Shown here piece by piece: positions 1-8,153 of a DNA stretch of 64,000 nt. Positions within the stretch are counted from its first letter, which is position 1, and every line of letters begins with the position of its first letter. Source of the DNA: Ramlibacter sp. (lineage in GTDB: Bacteria > Pseudomonadota > Gammaproteobacteria > Burkholderiales > Burkholderiaceae_C); assembly GCA_016713005.1 (NCBI GenBank), contig JADJPY010000012.1, positions 186,001 through 250,000 of the forward strand, given 5' to 3'. The translations under genes and the position numbers were made by a program. Under the pieces are notes generated by a model that had not been told where the DNA came from, did no database searches, and saw only the letters and a list, made by a program, of their open reading frames with translations.

Positions 1-942
1 CAGCACACGACCGGTCTCGCCCTGTGGCAGCGCCTGGCCCGCGTCGTCCACGGTTTCGACGATGGTGTTGGTCACGGCCACATGGTAGGGCGGGTCGTCG
101 CCCCTGTCGTTCGGACATTGCCAGGCGACGGGGCCGATTTCCTCGCACGAGTACCGGTCGCGAATGGAGGCGCCCAGTACCTGGCGCGTGCGCTGGCGCA
201 GCCGTGCTTCGATGGTCCCGCCGAAGGTGATGACCTGTTCCAGCCCTGACGGGGGGGTCGCATCGCCCGCTTCATACGCCTCCAGCATGCCCGACAGGAC
301 AGTCGGATTCACGGCCAGCCAGGCCGGCGCCAGGCGCGCGAGCCATTGCGCGTGCTCCGCCATGCTGAAGTCGGTGTTGCGACGGGTGTAGAGGTGGCTT
401 TCTCCCAGCCAGGGGTTGCCGCGCGCAAACACGTGCTCCAGACCGGGGTGCGGGTCGGTGCGCGAACCCAGGGCGGCGCGCGTGCGCATAAGGTCGCGAC
501 CGTGGCGGGGGTGGCCGGCATGGAAATGATTGCGCACGACGCGCAGTGAGTGTTGCGAGACAAAGAAGCGCACCGGCATGCCAGTGGAACCAGAGGTGCT
601 GTGCGGGAGCGCGTCACCGTGCGCCGCGGGCAGGGGCAGCGCGCCGTGGGACTCGACAAGGCGGCGGAATTCCGCACGCTCCAGGATGGGCAGCTGCGTC
701 TGCCGGGAGACCGGACCGTTGCGGCGCAACCGGTCACGCCAGGCAGGTGAGGCCTGCACCACGAAGGCCAGCAGGCGTTGCAGGGACTTCGTCTGGAAGG
801 CCTGCCACACCGCAGGTGGCGCGCGCTCCAGTGTCAGGATCAGTCCCACGTCGGCGATGCGCTGCGCGTCCAGGCCGTCCACGCGCGCGGGCCACTGCCA
901 GGATGCCGGTGTCTCCAGTGGGGGTGCCGGGGCGAATTCCAT
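1..942 (-). CDS. PaaK-like adenylate-forming ligase, copy A (3' end beyond window)
   Basis: The reverse strand is open from an ATG at 942 to the window edge: 314 codons with no stop, so the gene continues to the left. It is a close paralogue of the next two genes. The ATP-binding loop STSGSTG lies at residues 115-121, and the DRYSCEEIGPVA block typical of this group is near residue 270. The family is the phenylacetate-CoA ligase/coenzyme F390 synthetase-like branch of adenylate-forming enzymes, which activate a carboxylate as acyl-AMP. The substrate cannot be deduced. It starts 18 bp after the stop of copy B and is clearly in the same transcription unit. The C-terminal lid domain is only partly in view. 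Confidence 0.85.
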   Translation of the reverse strand, partial: MEFAPAPPLETPASWQWPARVDGLDAQRIADVGLILTLERAPPAVWQAFQTKSLQRLLAFVVQASPAWRDRLRRNGPVSRQTQLPILERAEFRRLVESHGALPLPAAHGDALPHSTSGSTGMPVRFFVSQHSLRVVRNHFHAGHPRHGRDLMRTRAALGSRTDPHPGLEHVFARGNPWLGESHLYTRRNTDFSMAEHAQWLARLAPAWLAVNPTVLSGMLEAYEAGDATPPSGLEQVITFGGTIEARLRQRTRQVLGASIRDRYSCEEIGPVAWQCPNDRGDDPPYHVAVTNTIVETVDDAGQALPQGETGRVL

Positions 943-960
943 GGTGCCTGTCTCGTGTGG

Positions 961-2316
961 TCAAACCAGGCTCAACACGTCCTGACGCTTGATGCCCGGT
1001 CCCCAGGCAATGCGGTCAACCTGCCGGATTTCGAACGTGAACGAAGGATCGACCACGCGCGCCAGCATGGCCTGCGCCGTCTCGTGGTCGGACGCCGTAA
1101 GGGGCCGCTCCACCACCAGTTCGACCAGCATGTGTGAGGGGGAGTCCTGCACCAGACGGTGTTCGCGCACGGGCAGGATGGACAGCCAGTCCTTGCCGGT
1201 CAGCTTGAGGTACTTGCGTTCACCCGAGGGCAGGCGCACCAGGAAGCGCTTTCGCCCCAGCAATTGCGTCAGCGACGGCACCTGCGCGCCGCATGCCGGG
1301 CAGCGTGGGTGCAGGGCGGCAATGTCGCCGATGTCGTAGCGGATGACGGGCGTGGCCCAGTGGTGCAGGCCGGTCACCAGCACGCGGCCTGCCTGCCCGG
1401 GCGTGCAGGGCGAATCGCTCTCATCTACGGTCTCCACCACCGCGTTGCCCACGCACACGTGGTACGCCGGCGTTTCGCTGGCGTCGTGCGGGCACTGCAG
1501 GGCGACCGGGCCGATCTCCTCGCAGGTGTAGCGGTCGCGTATGGACGCGCCGGTCAGGGCGCGTGTGCGCTGCCGCAGCACGTCGTCCACCGTTTCTCCA
1601 ATGGTCAGCACCTGTTCGAGCCCCGCCGGTGGAGAAACCGCGCCCGACTCGATCTCGTCCAGCATGCCGCGCAGCACCGACGGCGCGGTGTTCAGGTACG
1701 CCGGCCCGGTGTCGTGCAGCCACTGCGCGTGCTCGCGGATGGTGCCCTGCTGGCTGTTCCGCCCCACCATCGGGCCCATTCCCAACCACCTGTCCCCGGT
1801 GATCACCTGGTGCGGCTGACCGGGGTGCGGGGCAAATCGCGTGAGCAAGCCGGCGAACAGGCGCCGCAGGTCACGGCCATGGCGTGCGTGATCCGCCAGG
1901 TAGTGGCTGTCTGAGACGCGCTGGGCCAGGGCGCTGACGTAAAAGTCGACCGGGACGCCGCTGGAGCCGGAGGTCAGGCCCTTTCGCGCGCCACCATGTG
2001 CGGGGGGCATGGGCAATGGCCCACCTGCGTCCGCAACGGAAGCGCGCAGCTGTTCACGCTGCAGCACGGGCAACCGGGCCAGGATGTGAAGTTGAGACCC
2101 AGCCAGCCAGTCGCGCCACCACGGCGAGGACTGCCGCGCGTGGGCCAGCAGGCGCTGCAGCGCCTGGCGCTGCACAGCCTGGTGCAAGGCGGCGGGGCCG
2201 CGCTCCAGCACCTGGATGAAGTGCTGGTCCGCCAGCCGCAGCGCTACGTGGCCGGGCGCGCTGTGGGGCCAGAGCCACGTGTCGGGCAGGGACCGGGGCT
2301 GGGGTTGGGCGGGCAT
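961..2316 (-). CDS. PaaK-like adenylate-forming ligase, copy B
   Basis: This 451-residue protein has exactly the same length as copy C and aligns with it throughout. The ATP-binding loop TSGSSG is at residues 115-120. IRDRYTCEEIGPVALQCP lies in the middle, followed by a CPACG pair that parallels the CxCG motif of PaaK-type enzymes. A conserved lysine-containing segment (YLKLTGKDWL) lies near the C-terminus, where the lid lysine is expected. Function by family: ATP-dependent activation of a carboxylic acid, possibly with transfer to CoA or another thiol. No signal peptide is seen, so it is cytosolic. Its ATG overlaps the stop of copy C by one base (TGATG), which implies translational coupling. 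The substrate is unknown; a phenylacetate role is unlikely without paa neighbours. Confidence 0.85.
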   Translation of the reverse strand: MPAQPQPRSLPDTWLWPHSAPGHVALRLADQHFIQVLERGPAALHQAVQRQALQRLLAHARQSSPWWRDWLAGSQLHILARLPVLQREQLRASVADAGGPLPMPPAHGGARKGLTSGSSGVPVDFYVSALAQRVSDSHYLADHARHGRDLRRLFAGLLTRFAPHPGQPHQVITGDRWLGMGPMVGRNSQQGTIREHAQWLHDTGPAYLNTAPSVLRGMLDEIESGAVSPPAGLEQVLTIGETVDDVLRQRTRALTGASIRDRYTCEEIGPVALQCPHDASETPAYHVCVGNAVVETVDESDSPCTPGQAGRVLVTGLHHWATPVIRYDIGDIAALHPRCPACGAQVPSLTQLLGRKRFLVRLPSGERKYLKLTGKDWLSILPVREHRLVQDSPSHMLVELVVERPLTASDHETAQAMLARVVDPSFTFEIRQVDRIAWGPGIKRQDVLSLV

Positions 2317-3671
2317 CAGACCAGGCTGATCACGTCGCGCCGCTTGGCACCCGCAGCCACGGCGATTTGCGCAACCTGTCGCACTTCGAAACGGAACTCG
2401 GGGCCGACATGGGTGCGCAGCAGGCTGAGGACGGCTTCGTGCTCGGAGGCTGCGAGCGGCCGATCCAGCACCAGTTCGACCAGGATGTCCTCCGGCGTGC
2501 GCTGCGTCATCCGGTGCTCACGCACGGGCGCGACGGCCAGCCAGTCCTTGGCCCGGACCAGGACATACCGGCGCTCGCCCGATGGTGCCTTGATCAGGAA
2601 CATGCGCCGACCCGGCAACTGGGTAAGCACCGGCCCCTGGGCGCCGCAATGGCAACGCGGCCGCATCGCCGCCTCGTCGCCAATGTCGTACCGGATCACG
2701 GGTGTCGCCCAGTGGTGCAGGCCCGTCATCAGCAGCCGCCCGGTCTGGCCGGGCGCGCACGGCTGCAGGTGCTCGTCCACCACCTCGAGAATGGCGTTGG
2801 ATACCGTCACGTGGTAGGCGGGGGTATCGCTGGTGTCGTGCGGACACTGCAGGGCGATGGGTCCGATTTCTTCACACGAATAGCGGTCGCGGATGGAAGC
2901 GCCCAGCAAGCGGCGGGTGCGCTCGCGCAGCGCCGGCGTCACGGTGTCGCCCAGCGTCAGCACCTGTGTCAGCGCCGTCGGTGCCGCAAGGCCGGATTCG
3001 AACTCGTCGAGCATGCCGTCCAGCATCACCGGCGTGACCGCCACGCTGGCCGGGTTCACGCGCGCCAGCCACTGGGCGTTCTCGCGCAGGGTGAACTGGT
3101 TCATGCGGCGCGAATACACCGGACCGTCGCCCATCCAGGGCTGCGCCGGACTTTCGATGTGCTCGCGGCCCGGGTGAGGCGCCGGGCGCGTGCTCAGCGC
3201 TGCGCGCGGCATCCGCAGATCGCGGCCATGGCGCACATGGTCGGCCAGGTAGTGATGACCCACCATGCGGTTGGCGAACTCGGCCATGTGGAACCGCAGC
3301 GGAATGCCGGAGCTGCCCGAGGTCGAGCGCTCGACCACGCGTCCATGCGATGATGGAACAGGCAGCGCGCCCTCGGTCTCGCACTGCGCGCGCAACTCCG
3401 TGCGCGTGAGCACCGGCAACCGCGACAGATGTGCCAGCTCGGGCGGGTCGCCCAATGCGGCGAGGCGGGCCCGCCACCAGGGAGAGACCTGGCGCGCGTG
3501 ACGAACCAGATCGGTGAAGGCACGGGCCTGGAACTCCGCCTGCATGTCGGCGGTGCCGTTTTCCAGCGCCAGGATGGCCTGCACATCCACGAGGCGCTGC
3601 ACCAGTGCGGCTGGTACCTGGTACGGCCAGTCGATGCCGGGGGACGCTGTGGTTTCGCTGTACGTGATCAT
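2316..3671 (-). CDS. PaaK-like adenylate-forming ligase, copy C
   Basis: This is the first of the three tandem paralogues, 451 residues. STSGSSG is at residues 116-122, IRDRYSCEEIGPIALQCP lies in the middle, and a short RCHCG motif stands where copy B has CPACG. Its ATG overlaps the stop of the upstream PLP enzyme (ATGA). The three copies diverge throughout but keep the whole domain order, which suggests old duplication followed by specialisation on different substrates rather than recent amplification. By family it should form an acyl-adenylate. Which acid is used, and whether the acceptor is CoA, a carrier protein or an amine, cannot be read from the sequence. Confidence 0.85.
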   Translation of the reverse strand: MITYSETTASPGIDWPYQVPAALVQRLVDVQAILALENGTADMQAEFQARAFTDLVRHARQVSPWWRARLAALGDPPELAHLSRLPVLTRTELRAQCETEGALPVPSSHGRVVERSTSGSSGIPLRFHMAEFANRMVGHHYLADHVRHGRDLRMPRAALSTRPAPHPGREHIESPAQPWMGDGPVYSRRMNQFTLRENAQWLARVNPASVAVTPVMLDGMLDEFESGLAAPTALTQVLTLGDTVTPALRERTRRLLGASIRDRYSCEEIGPIALQCPHDTSDTPAYHVTVSNAILEVVDEHLQPCAPGQTGRLLMTGLHHWATPVIRYDIGDEAAMRPRCHCGAQGPVLTQLPGRRMFLIKAPSGERRYVLVRAKDWLAVAPVREHRMTQRTPEDILVELVLDRPLAASEHEAVLSLLRTHVGPEFRFEVRQVAQIAVAAGAKRRDVISLV

Positions 3672-4819
3672 TGGAGCGCGCCGCGCGTGTCCACACGCAG
3701 GATGCGCTCCACCCGGCCGCCTGCGATGCCGCCGCGCACACCGATCATGAAGTCGTGCAGGTTGACCGTGGGGTCACAGTGGCCGGGAACCAGCCAGACG
3801 GTCGCGCCCAGCGCCGGCAGGTCGGGGCCACGCAGCAGGCCGTGCTCGTCGCCACCGTTGGCGTATTCCAGTGTCTGGCCATGCACCAGCGGCAGGCCGG
3901 AGTCGATGGCCTGGGTTTTGTGCCCCGCATCACAGACCGCGCGGTCTGCGGCGCGGCTGATGACCTGTGACTTGACGAACAGCGCCTGCTCGAACACCGG
4001 CTGGGCCGGGTCGCGTTCATTGCGCGCGTAGTCGGCGTCCATGAACAGGAACGAGCCGGCCTGCAGTTCGCCCCACACACCGCTGGCGGCCTCCAGCGCG
4101 AAAGTGCCTGTACCCGCACCCGTCACCAGCGGCACCGGGATGCCAGCTTCCTCGATCATGCTGCGCGTGAACTGGACATCATCCAGGGCGACGGCGATGG
4201 CGTCGCGCCGCTCCTGGACACTGCGCAGGTGCTGCGCACGGCCCTGGTACGCCTGCAGGCCGGCCATCTGCAGACCCGCCTGGGCGACCACCTCGCGGGC
4301 AACGGCCACGGCGGCCTCGCCGGGCTCGGCGCCACAGCGTCCGTGTCCGACGTTGATCTCGACGAACACGTGGAGTGTGGCGCTGCTTGTGGCCATCGCG
4401 CGTCCCAGTGCACGGGCGCCCTCGGGGCTGTCCACGGCGATGGCGAGCCGGCCACCCTTTTTCTGCAGCGCCTGCGCCAGCCTGGCCACCCGCGCCAGCT
4501 TGGACGGCGCCACGACCTCGTTCGAGATATAGATGTCGGTGATGCCCTGTTCGGCCAGGATTTCGGCTTCGGCGGTCTTTTGCACGCAGATGCCCACTGC
4601 CCCGGCCTGCATCTGCAACTTGGCCAGCGCCGCGCACTTGTGCATCTTGGCGTGCGGCCGAAGGCTCACGCCGTGCTTGCGCGCGAACTCCGTCATGCGG
4701 GTGAGGTTGCGCTCCATTGCGTCCAGATCGACCACCAGTGCGGGTGTGTCGATCTCGCTCACACTGCGCCCGACCAGGCTGCGCAGCGATTCAGGCAGTG
4801 GTTTCTTCGAGGAAGTCAT
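3668..4819 (-). CDS. D-serine dehydratase-like / D-threonine aldolase-like PLP enzyme
   Basis: This 383-residue protein of the fold-type III (alanine racemase-like N-domain) PLP family has the D-serine dehydratase-like C-domain. The TPALVVDLDAMERN opening and RPHAKMHK place the PLP lysine at about residue 58. PGHCDPTVNLHD near residues 345-356 supplies the His-Cys pair that binds zinc in DSD1-type enzymes. Known members act on D-serine, D-threonine or 3-hydroxy-D-aspartate; the substrate here is not determined. The start is the ATG at 4819; an in-frame codon ten residues upstream is less likely. It overlaps the phosphatase gene by 29 bp and couples into copy C, so it probably works with the ligases, perhaps supplying or removing an amino acid. 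Confidence 0.85.
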   Translation of the reverse strand: MTSSKKPLPESLRSLVGRSVSEIDTPALVVDLDAMERNLTRMTEFARKHGVSLRPHAKMHKCAALAKLQMQAGAVGICVQKTAEAEILAEQGITDIYISNEVVAPSKLARVARLAQALQKKGGRLAIAVDSPEGARALGRAMATSSATLHVFVEINVGHGRCGAEPGEAAVAVAREVVAQAGLQMAGLQAYQGRAQHLRSVQERRDAIAVALDDVQFTRSMIEEAGIPVPLVTGAGTGTFALEAASGVWGELQAGSFLFMDADYARNERDPAQPVFEQALFVKSQVISRAADRAVCDAGHKTQAIDSGLPLVHGQTLEYANGGDEHGLLRGPDLPALGATVWLVPGHCDPTVNLHDFMIGVRGGIAGGRVERILRVDTRGALQ

Positions 4820-5438
4820 CGTCCAGGTGAGAAGTATCCGACCATCCAACCAGGGTCAGGCTGTCAGGGGTCCACAAGAGGCGATTCACGGCGGCGTTGC
4901 CCAATTGCCAGGTGCGGGGTGCCTGCAGGCCCAGCCCGGTGGCTTCGCGGTACAGCATGTCCATGACGCCACCATGCGCCACCAGCACGATCTGTTCTCC
5001 CCTGTGGGCGGCTGCCAGACGGGCCAGGGTGGCCAGCACGCGCTCGCGCATCTGGCTGAGCGACTCGCCGCCCTCGGGGGCCCAGTGCGGGTCGCGCTGT
5101 CGCCAGCGCTGCGACTCCTGTGGCCAGCGGGCCTCGATCTCGGCGAAGGTTTGTCCTTCGAACACCCCGAAGCCGCGCTCGCGCAGGCCCTCATCCAGCA
5201 CAAGGGCCACGCCCGCCGCGTCGCTGACGGCGCGTGCGGTGTCCCAGGCGCGCAGCAAGTCGCTGGTGTACACGGTATCGATCGGGTCGCGCGATGCCAG
5301 GGCGCGCGCCAGCCGCTGGGCCTGCCAGCGGCCGTTGTCGTTCAGGGGAATGTCCAGCTGGCCCTGGATGCGCGTGTCCACGTTCCACGCGGTCTCGCCA
5401 TGCCGGATCGCCAGCACCCGCACCGCTTCAGCGCTCAT
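4791..5438 (-). CDS. histidine phosphatase family protein (phosphoglycerate mutase-like)
   Basis: This 215-residue protein has the RHGE catalytic motif at residues 12-15 (phosphohistidine His13), the proton-donor region RGFGVFEGQTFAEIE, and the second histidine in VAHGGVMD near residue 155. It is the size of GpmB/CobC-type phosphatases rather than true glycolytic mutases, so a small-molecule phosphatase is the safest call. It is cytosolic. Its ATG overlaps the lipoprotein stop (ATGA) and its 3' end overlaps the PLP-enzyme start, so it is part of the same transcription unit. Substrate unknown. Confidence 0.85.
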   Translation of the reverse strand: MSAEAVRVLAIRHGETAWNVDTRIQGQLDIPLNDNGRWQAQRLARALASRDPIDTVYTSDLLRAWDTARAVSDAAGVALVLDEGLRERGFGVFEGQTFAEIEARWPQESQRWRQRDPHWAPEGGESLSQMRERVLATLARLAAAHRGEQIVLVAHGGVMDMLYREATGLGLQAPRTWQLGNAAVNRLLWTPDSLTLVGWSDTSHLDDDFLEETTA

Positions 5439-6022
5439 CCGGGGATCTCCACCGGCACACGCCGCGGCCCGGCGGGCGGATTGGGGAATCCGCGGAGTGC
5501 GGCTTCGAACATGGCCGGCAGCACCGCGTCGTTGTCGGCCCAGCGGCCTTCGTGCGAAGCGTGGCTCTCATACACCAGTTGCTGCGTGTTCAGGTCGCGG
5601 ATCAGCACCGAGACCTCGCGGCGGTACCAGGGCGAATCCATGCGCATCATCGGCAATACCCATCTGACGCCGCCGTTGCTCGTGATCAGGGGTTCGTGGC
5701 CGCCCGGGCCGGGATAGGGGTCGTCCCAGGGCGCCCGGGGTTCCCGCTGGGTGCGCGCGCTCAGCAGCACGCTGTACCGTGCGCCCGCCGTTACAGGGCT
5801 CAGTCCGGCGCGGGCCAGTACGGGAGCCACCGTGCGCTCCAGGGCAGCCTGCCGGTCGGCCTGCACCTGCTGGGAGGGCAGCCGCTCAAACCGGTAGCCC
5901 GCGCCGGGCTGCACGGTGGTCAGGCTCGAATGCGTGGTCACGTCGCTGTCCACCAGCCGCACGGAGCTGCAGCCGGAAATCCAGAGTGCTATCAAAAGAA
6001 GAGCGGACAATGACCGTTTCAT
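5435..6022 (-). CDS. DUF4136-like lipoprotein
   Basis: This 195-residue protein has a lipoprotein signal: MKRSLSALLLIALWISGC, with the lipobox ISGC. ATG 6022 is preferred to an upstream GTG because it gives a normal signal peptide. The remainder (DSDVTTHSSL, YRFERLPS, and a C-terminal block ending with RGFPNPPAGP) matches the general pattern of DUF4136 lipoproteins found in betaproteobacteria. No enzymatic motif is visible. It is probably anchored to the outer membrane. It lies 20 bp after ttcA and overlaps the phosphatase start. The signal peptide contains a segment similar to the first 21 bp of the 54-bp repeat found elsewhere in the window, though this may be chance. Confidence 0.8.
   Translation of the reverse strand: MKRSLSALLLIALWISGCSSVRLVDSDVTTHSSLTTVQPGAGYRFERLPSQQVQADRQAALERTVAPVLARAGLSPVTAGARYSVLLSARTQREPRAPWDDPYPGPGGHEPLITSNGGVRWVLPMMRMDSPWYRREVSVLIRDLNTQQLVYESHASHEGRWADNDAVLPAMFEAALRGFPNPPAGPRRVPVEIPG
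5984..6004 (-). repeat. possible partial copy of the 54-bp repeat
   Basis: Read on the minus strand this starts GCTCTT-CTTTTG-ATAGCA and resembles the first 21 bp of the copy at 61966-62019. The second half does not align without a gap. It encodes part of the hydrophobic core of the lipoprotein signal peptide in the same frame as the full copies, so convergence with a generic hydrophobic segment cannot be excluded. Confidence 0.3.
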
Positions 6023-6042
6023 GAGGGCTACAGCCTGAAATC

Positions 6043-6963
6043 TCACTCAATCCAGATGGCCTGAAGGGCGACAGGGGAGGCCTCGGGAAAGGTCTCGCCG
6101 TCAAACGCCCTGTCACCGTCTTCGCAGGGCACACCTGTCGCCTGAAGGCCCCGAAAGTCATAGTGTGCGGCATCCATGAGGTGCGAAGCCACGACATTTT
6201 GTAACGCGTGCGCCATGTTCTGCACCCGGCCGGGGTGCTTTTTCTCCCACTCGCGCAGCATGGCGGCCACCTGCTTGCGCTGCAGGTTCTCCTGGCTGCC
6301 ACACAGTGTGCACGGGATGATGGGGAACTTGCGGTGCTCGGCCCAGCGCACCAGGTCGCGCTCGGCCACATAGGCCAGCGGACGGATCACGATGTGGCGG
6401 CCGTCGTCGCTCACCAGCTTCGGGGGCATGCCCTTCAACTTGCCGCCGAAGAACATGTTCAGGAAGAAGGTCTGCAGGATGTCGTCGCGGTGGTGGCCCA
6501 GGGCGATCCGGGTCGCGCCCAGCTCGTCGGCCACGCGGTACAGGATGCCGCGGCGCAGCCGGCTGCACAGGCTGCACATCGTCTTGCCCTCGGGGATCTT
6601 GTCCTTGACGATGGAATACGTGTCCTGGTTCTCGATGTGAAAGGGCACGCCCAGCGCCTTGAGGTATTGCGGCAGCACGTGCTCGGGGAATCCGGGCTGC
6701 TTCTGGTCCAGGTTGACCGCGATCAGTTCGAAACGAACCGGTGCGCGCGCCTGCATCTTCAGCAGGATGTCCAGCAGGCCGTAGCTGTCCTTGCCACCCG
6801 ACAGGCACACCATCACGCGGTCGCCTTCGCCGATCATGTTGTAGTCGACGATCGCGCGGCCCACCTCGCGGCACAGGCGCTTCTCGAGCTTGTGGGTCTC
6901 CCGCTCGATCTTCAGGTCCCGCCCCGGCGGCGCAACCTCGTCACCGATCCATACTGCGCTCAT
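6043..6963 (-). CDS. ttcA: tRNA 2-thiocytidine(32) synthetase TtcA
   Basis: This 306-residue protein has the PP-loop SGGKDS at residues 55-60, which binds ATP for activation of the tRNA base. Two CxxC pairs follow (CSLC in the middle and CTLC further on) that hold the iron-sulfur cluster in this family, and [12 protein letters not shown] is typical of TtcA. It thiolates cytidine 32 of several tRNAs. ATG 6963 was chosen over an upstream in-frame codon because it is 5 bp after the folB-like stop and matches family length. Cytosolic. The link to the folate-type genes upstream is probably only co-transcription. Confidence 0.95.
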   Translation of the reverse strand: MSAVWIGDEVAPPGRDLKIERETHKLEKRLCREVGRAIVDYNMIGEGDRVMVCLSGGKDSYGLLDILLKMQARAPVRFELIAVNLDQKQPGFPEHVLPQYLKALGVPFHIENQDTYSIVKDKIPEGKTMCSLCSRLRRGILYRVADELGATRIALGHHRDDILQTFFLNMFFGGKLKGMPPKLVSDDGRHIVIRPLAYVAERDLVRWAEHRKFPIIPCTLCGSQENLQRKQVAAMLREWEKKHPGRVQNMAHALQNVVASHLMDAAHYDFRGLQATGVPCEDGDRAFDGETFPEASPVALQAIWIE

Positions 6964-6967
6964 TGCG

Positions 6968-7336
6968 TCACCATTGCCCTGTCTCGACGCGAATCGCCAC
7001 TTCGCAGTCGTCAAAAATTTCCAGCTTGGCGATCTTCACCCGCACGCCCAGCACGCCCGGCAACTGCATCAGGCGCTGGGCCAACTTGCCGATCAGGCTC
7101 TCCAGCAGGTTCACGTGCTCGGAGGTGCATTCGTCGATGATGATCTGGCGCACCTTGCGGTAGTCCAGCACATGGTGGATCTCGTCATCACGCGGGCGCA
7201 GGTCCTGGGTGCCCAGGTTCAGTTCGGCATCCACCTGGATCGGTTGAGGTGTGGTTTTTTCATGGTCCAGGATGCCCAGGTTGGCGTCAAAGCGCAAACC
7301 GGTCAGGTTGAGGATCTGGGTGCCTTTGGTGAGCAT
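6968..7336 (-). CDS. folB: dihydroneopterin aldolase/epimerase family protein
   Basis: About 122 residues from ATG 7336, which is preceded by an AGGCGG-like ribosome site. A GTG at 7357 that overlaps the upstream TGA would add seven residues and is also possible. The segments [22 protein letters not shown] and DYRKVRQII, then EHVNLLESL with the conserved glutamate/leucine core, fit the FolB/FolX tunnel-fold family. It would cleave or epimerise dihydroneopterin in folate or pterin synthesis. The adjacent pteridine-reductase-like gene supports a pterin role. FolX-type epimerase cannot be ruled out. Confidence 0.85.
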   Translation of the reverse strand: MLTKGTQILNLTGLRFDANLGILDHEKTTPQPIQVDAELNLGTQDLRPRDDEIHHVLDYRKVRQIIIDECTSEHVNLLESLIGKLAQRLMQLPGVLGVRVKIAKLEIFDDCEVAIRVETGQW

Positions 7337-7353
7337 GTCGGTACCGCCTGGTG

Positions 7354-8133
7354 TCACATGAGCGAAAAATCGCGGTCGAACTTCATCAGGTGCTGGCCGC
7401 CATCGACCAGCAGCGTGGTGCCGGTGATCGAGCGGTTTTCCAGGGCGAACCGCACCGCGGCGGCGACGTCGGCTGGCGTGGACGAGCGCTGCAGGGGCGA
7501 CAACCGGTGCAATTGCTCGAAACGCTCATCGCTCAGCAGGTGACTGGTCAGCGTGAGGCCTGGCGCCACACCTACCACCCGCACGGCCGGCGCCAGTGCC
7601 AGCGCCAGCATGGTGGTGGCAGCTTCCAGCGCGGCCTTGGACAGGGTGTAGCTCAGGAAGTCGGGGTTCTGGTTCCACAGCTTCTGGTCCAGCAGGTTGA
7701 CCACGGCGGCGTCCGCCCCGCGACCCACCGCGTGGGCATGCAGCGCCTGCGCCAGCACGATGGCGGCGCCCGTGTTGGTATGCAGATGCTGGTCCAGGAC
7801 ACGATAGCTGAAGCTGGCCGCGCTGTCGTGTTCGAACAGCGACGCGCTGTTGACCACGGCGTCGACATGGCCCATGCGCTGCACCACCGCGGGAAGCAGG
7901 GCGCGGGCGGCCTGCTCGTCCGCAAGATCGGCCTCAAAAGCGGCTGCACCCCCCGTCATTTGGGCACAATCCGCTACAGTTTTGATAGCGTCCGCGCCCG
8001 AAGACCGGTAGTGGACGGCGACTCGCCACCCGCCTGAAGCCAGCGCCAGCGCGATCTCGCGGCCAAGCCGGCGCGCGCCGCCGGTCACCAGCACGGTGCG
8101 CGGGGCCTGATTAGCAGGTTGGGGCATGGGCAT
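7354..8133 (-). CDS. SDR-family oxidoreductase, probable pteridine reductase (FolM-like)
   Basis: This 259-residue short-chain dehydrogenase has the TGGARRLG cofactor loop at residues 17-24. The Arg in that loop is typical of pteridine reductases, which use NADPH. It has NSAS in place of NNAG, a catalytic YTLSK near residue 165, and DGG near the end. FolM reduces dihydrofolate or dihydromonapterin, consistent with the folB-like neighbour. A 54-bp repeat copy lies in frame after the second beta-alpha unit, encoding AIKTVADCAQMTGGAAAF, just where the cofactor-binding loops vary in SDRs. It starts 20 bp from the divergent methyltransferase gene. Assignment to FolM is an inference. Confidence 0.8.
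   Translation of the reverse strand: MPMPQPANQAPRTVLVTGGARRLGREIALALASGGWRVAVHYRSSGADAIKTVADCAQMTGGAAAFEADLADEQAARALLPAVVQRMGHVDAVVNSASLFEHDSAASFSYRVLDQHLHTNTGAAIVLAQALHAHAVGRGADAAVVNLLDQKLWNQNPDFLSYTLSKAALEAATTMLALALAPAVRVVGVAPGLTLTSHLLSDERFEQLHRLSPLQRSSTPADVAAAVRFALENRSITGTTLLVDGGQHLMKFDRDFSLM
7936..7989 (-). repeat. 54-bp dispersed repeat, copy inside folM-like gene
   Basis: Blocks on the minus strand: GCTATC, then GTAGCG, then ATGACGGGGGGTGCAGCC, ending GCTTTT. It aligns without gaps to the other ten full copies. It is in sense orientation and read as Ala-Ile-Lys-Thr-Val-Ala and so on (18 codons), the same frame as the other sense copies. Confidence 0.85.
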
Positions 8134-8153
8134 TCGGGGACAATCGGGGGCAG

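Noticed and set aside
1..4819. Phenylacetate degradation operon
   Set aside because: The ligases are PaaK-like, but no paaA-E, paaG/Z or paaI genes accompany them, and three diverged copies do not fit that pathway.
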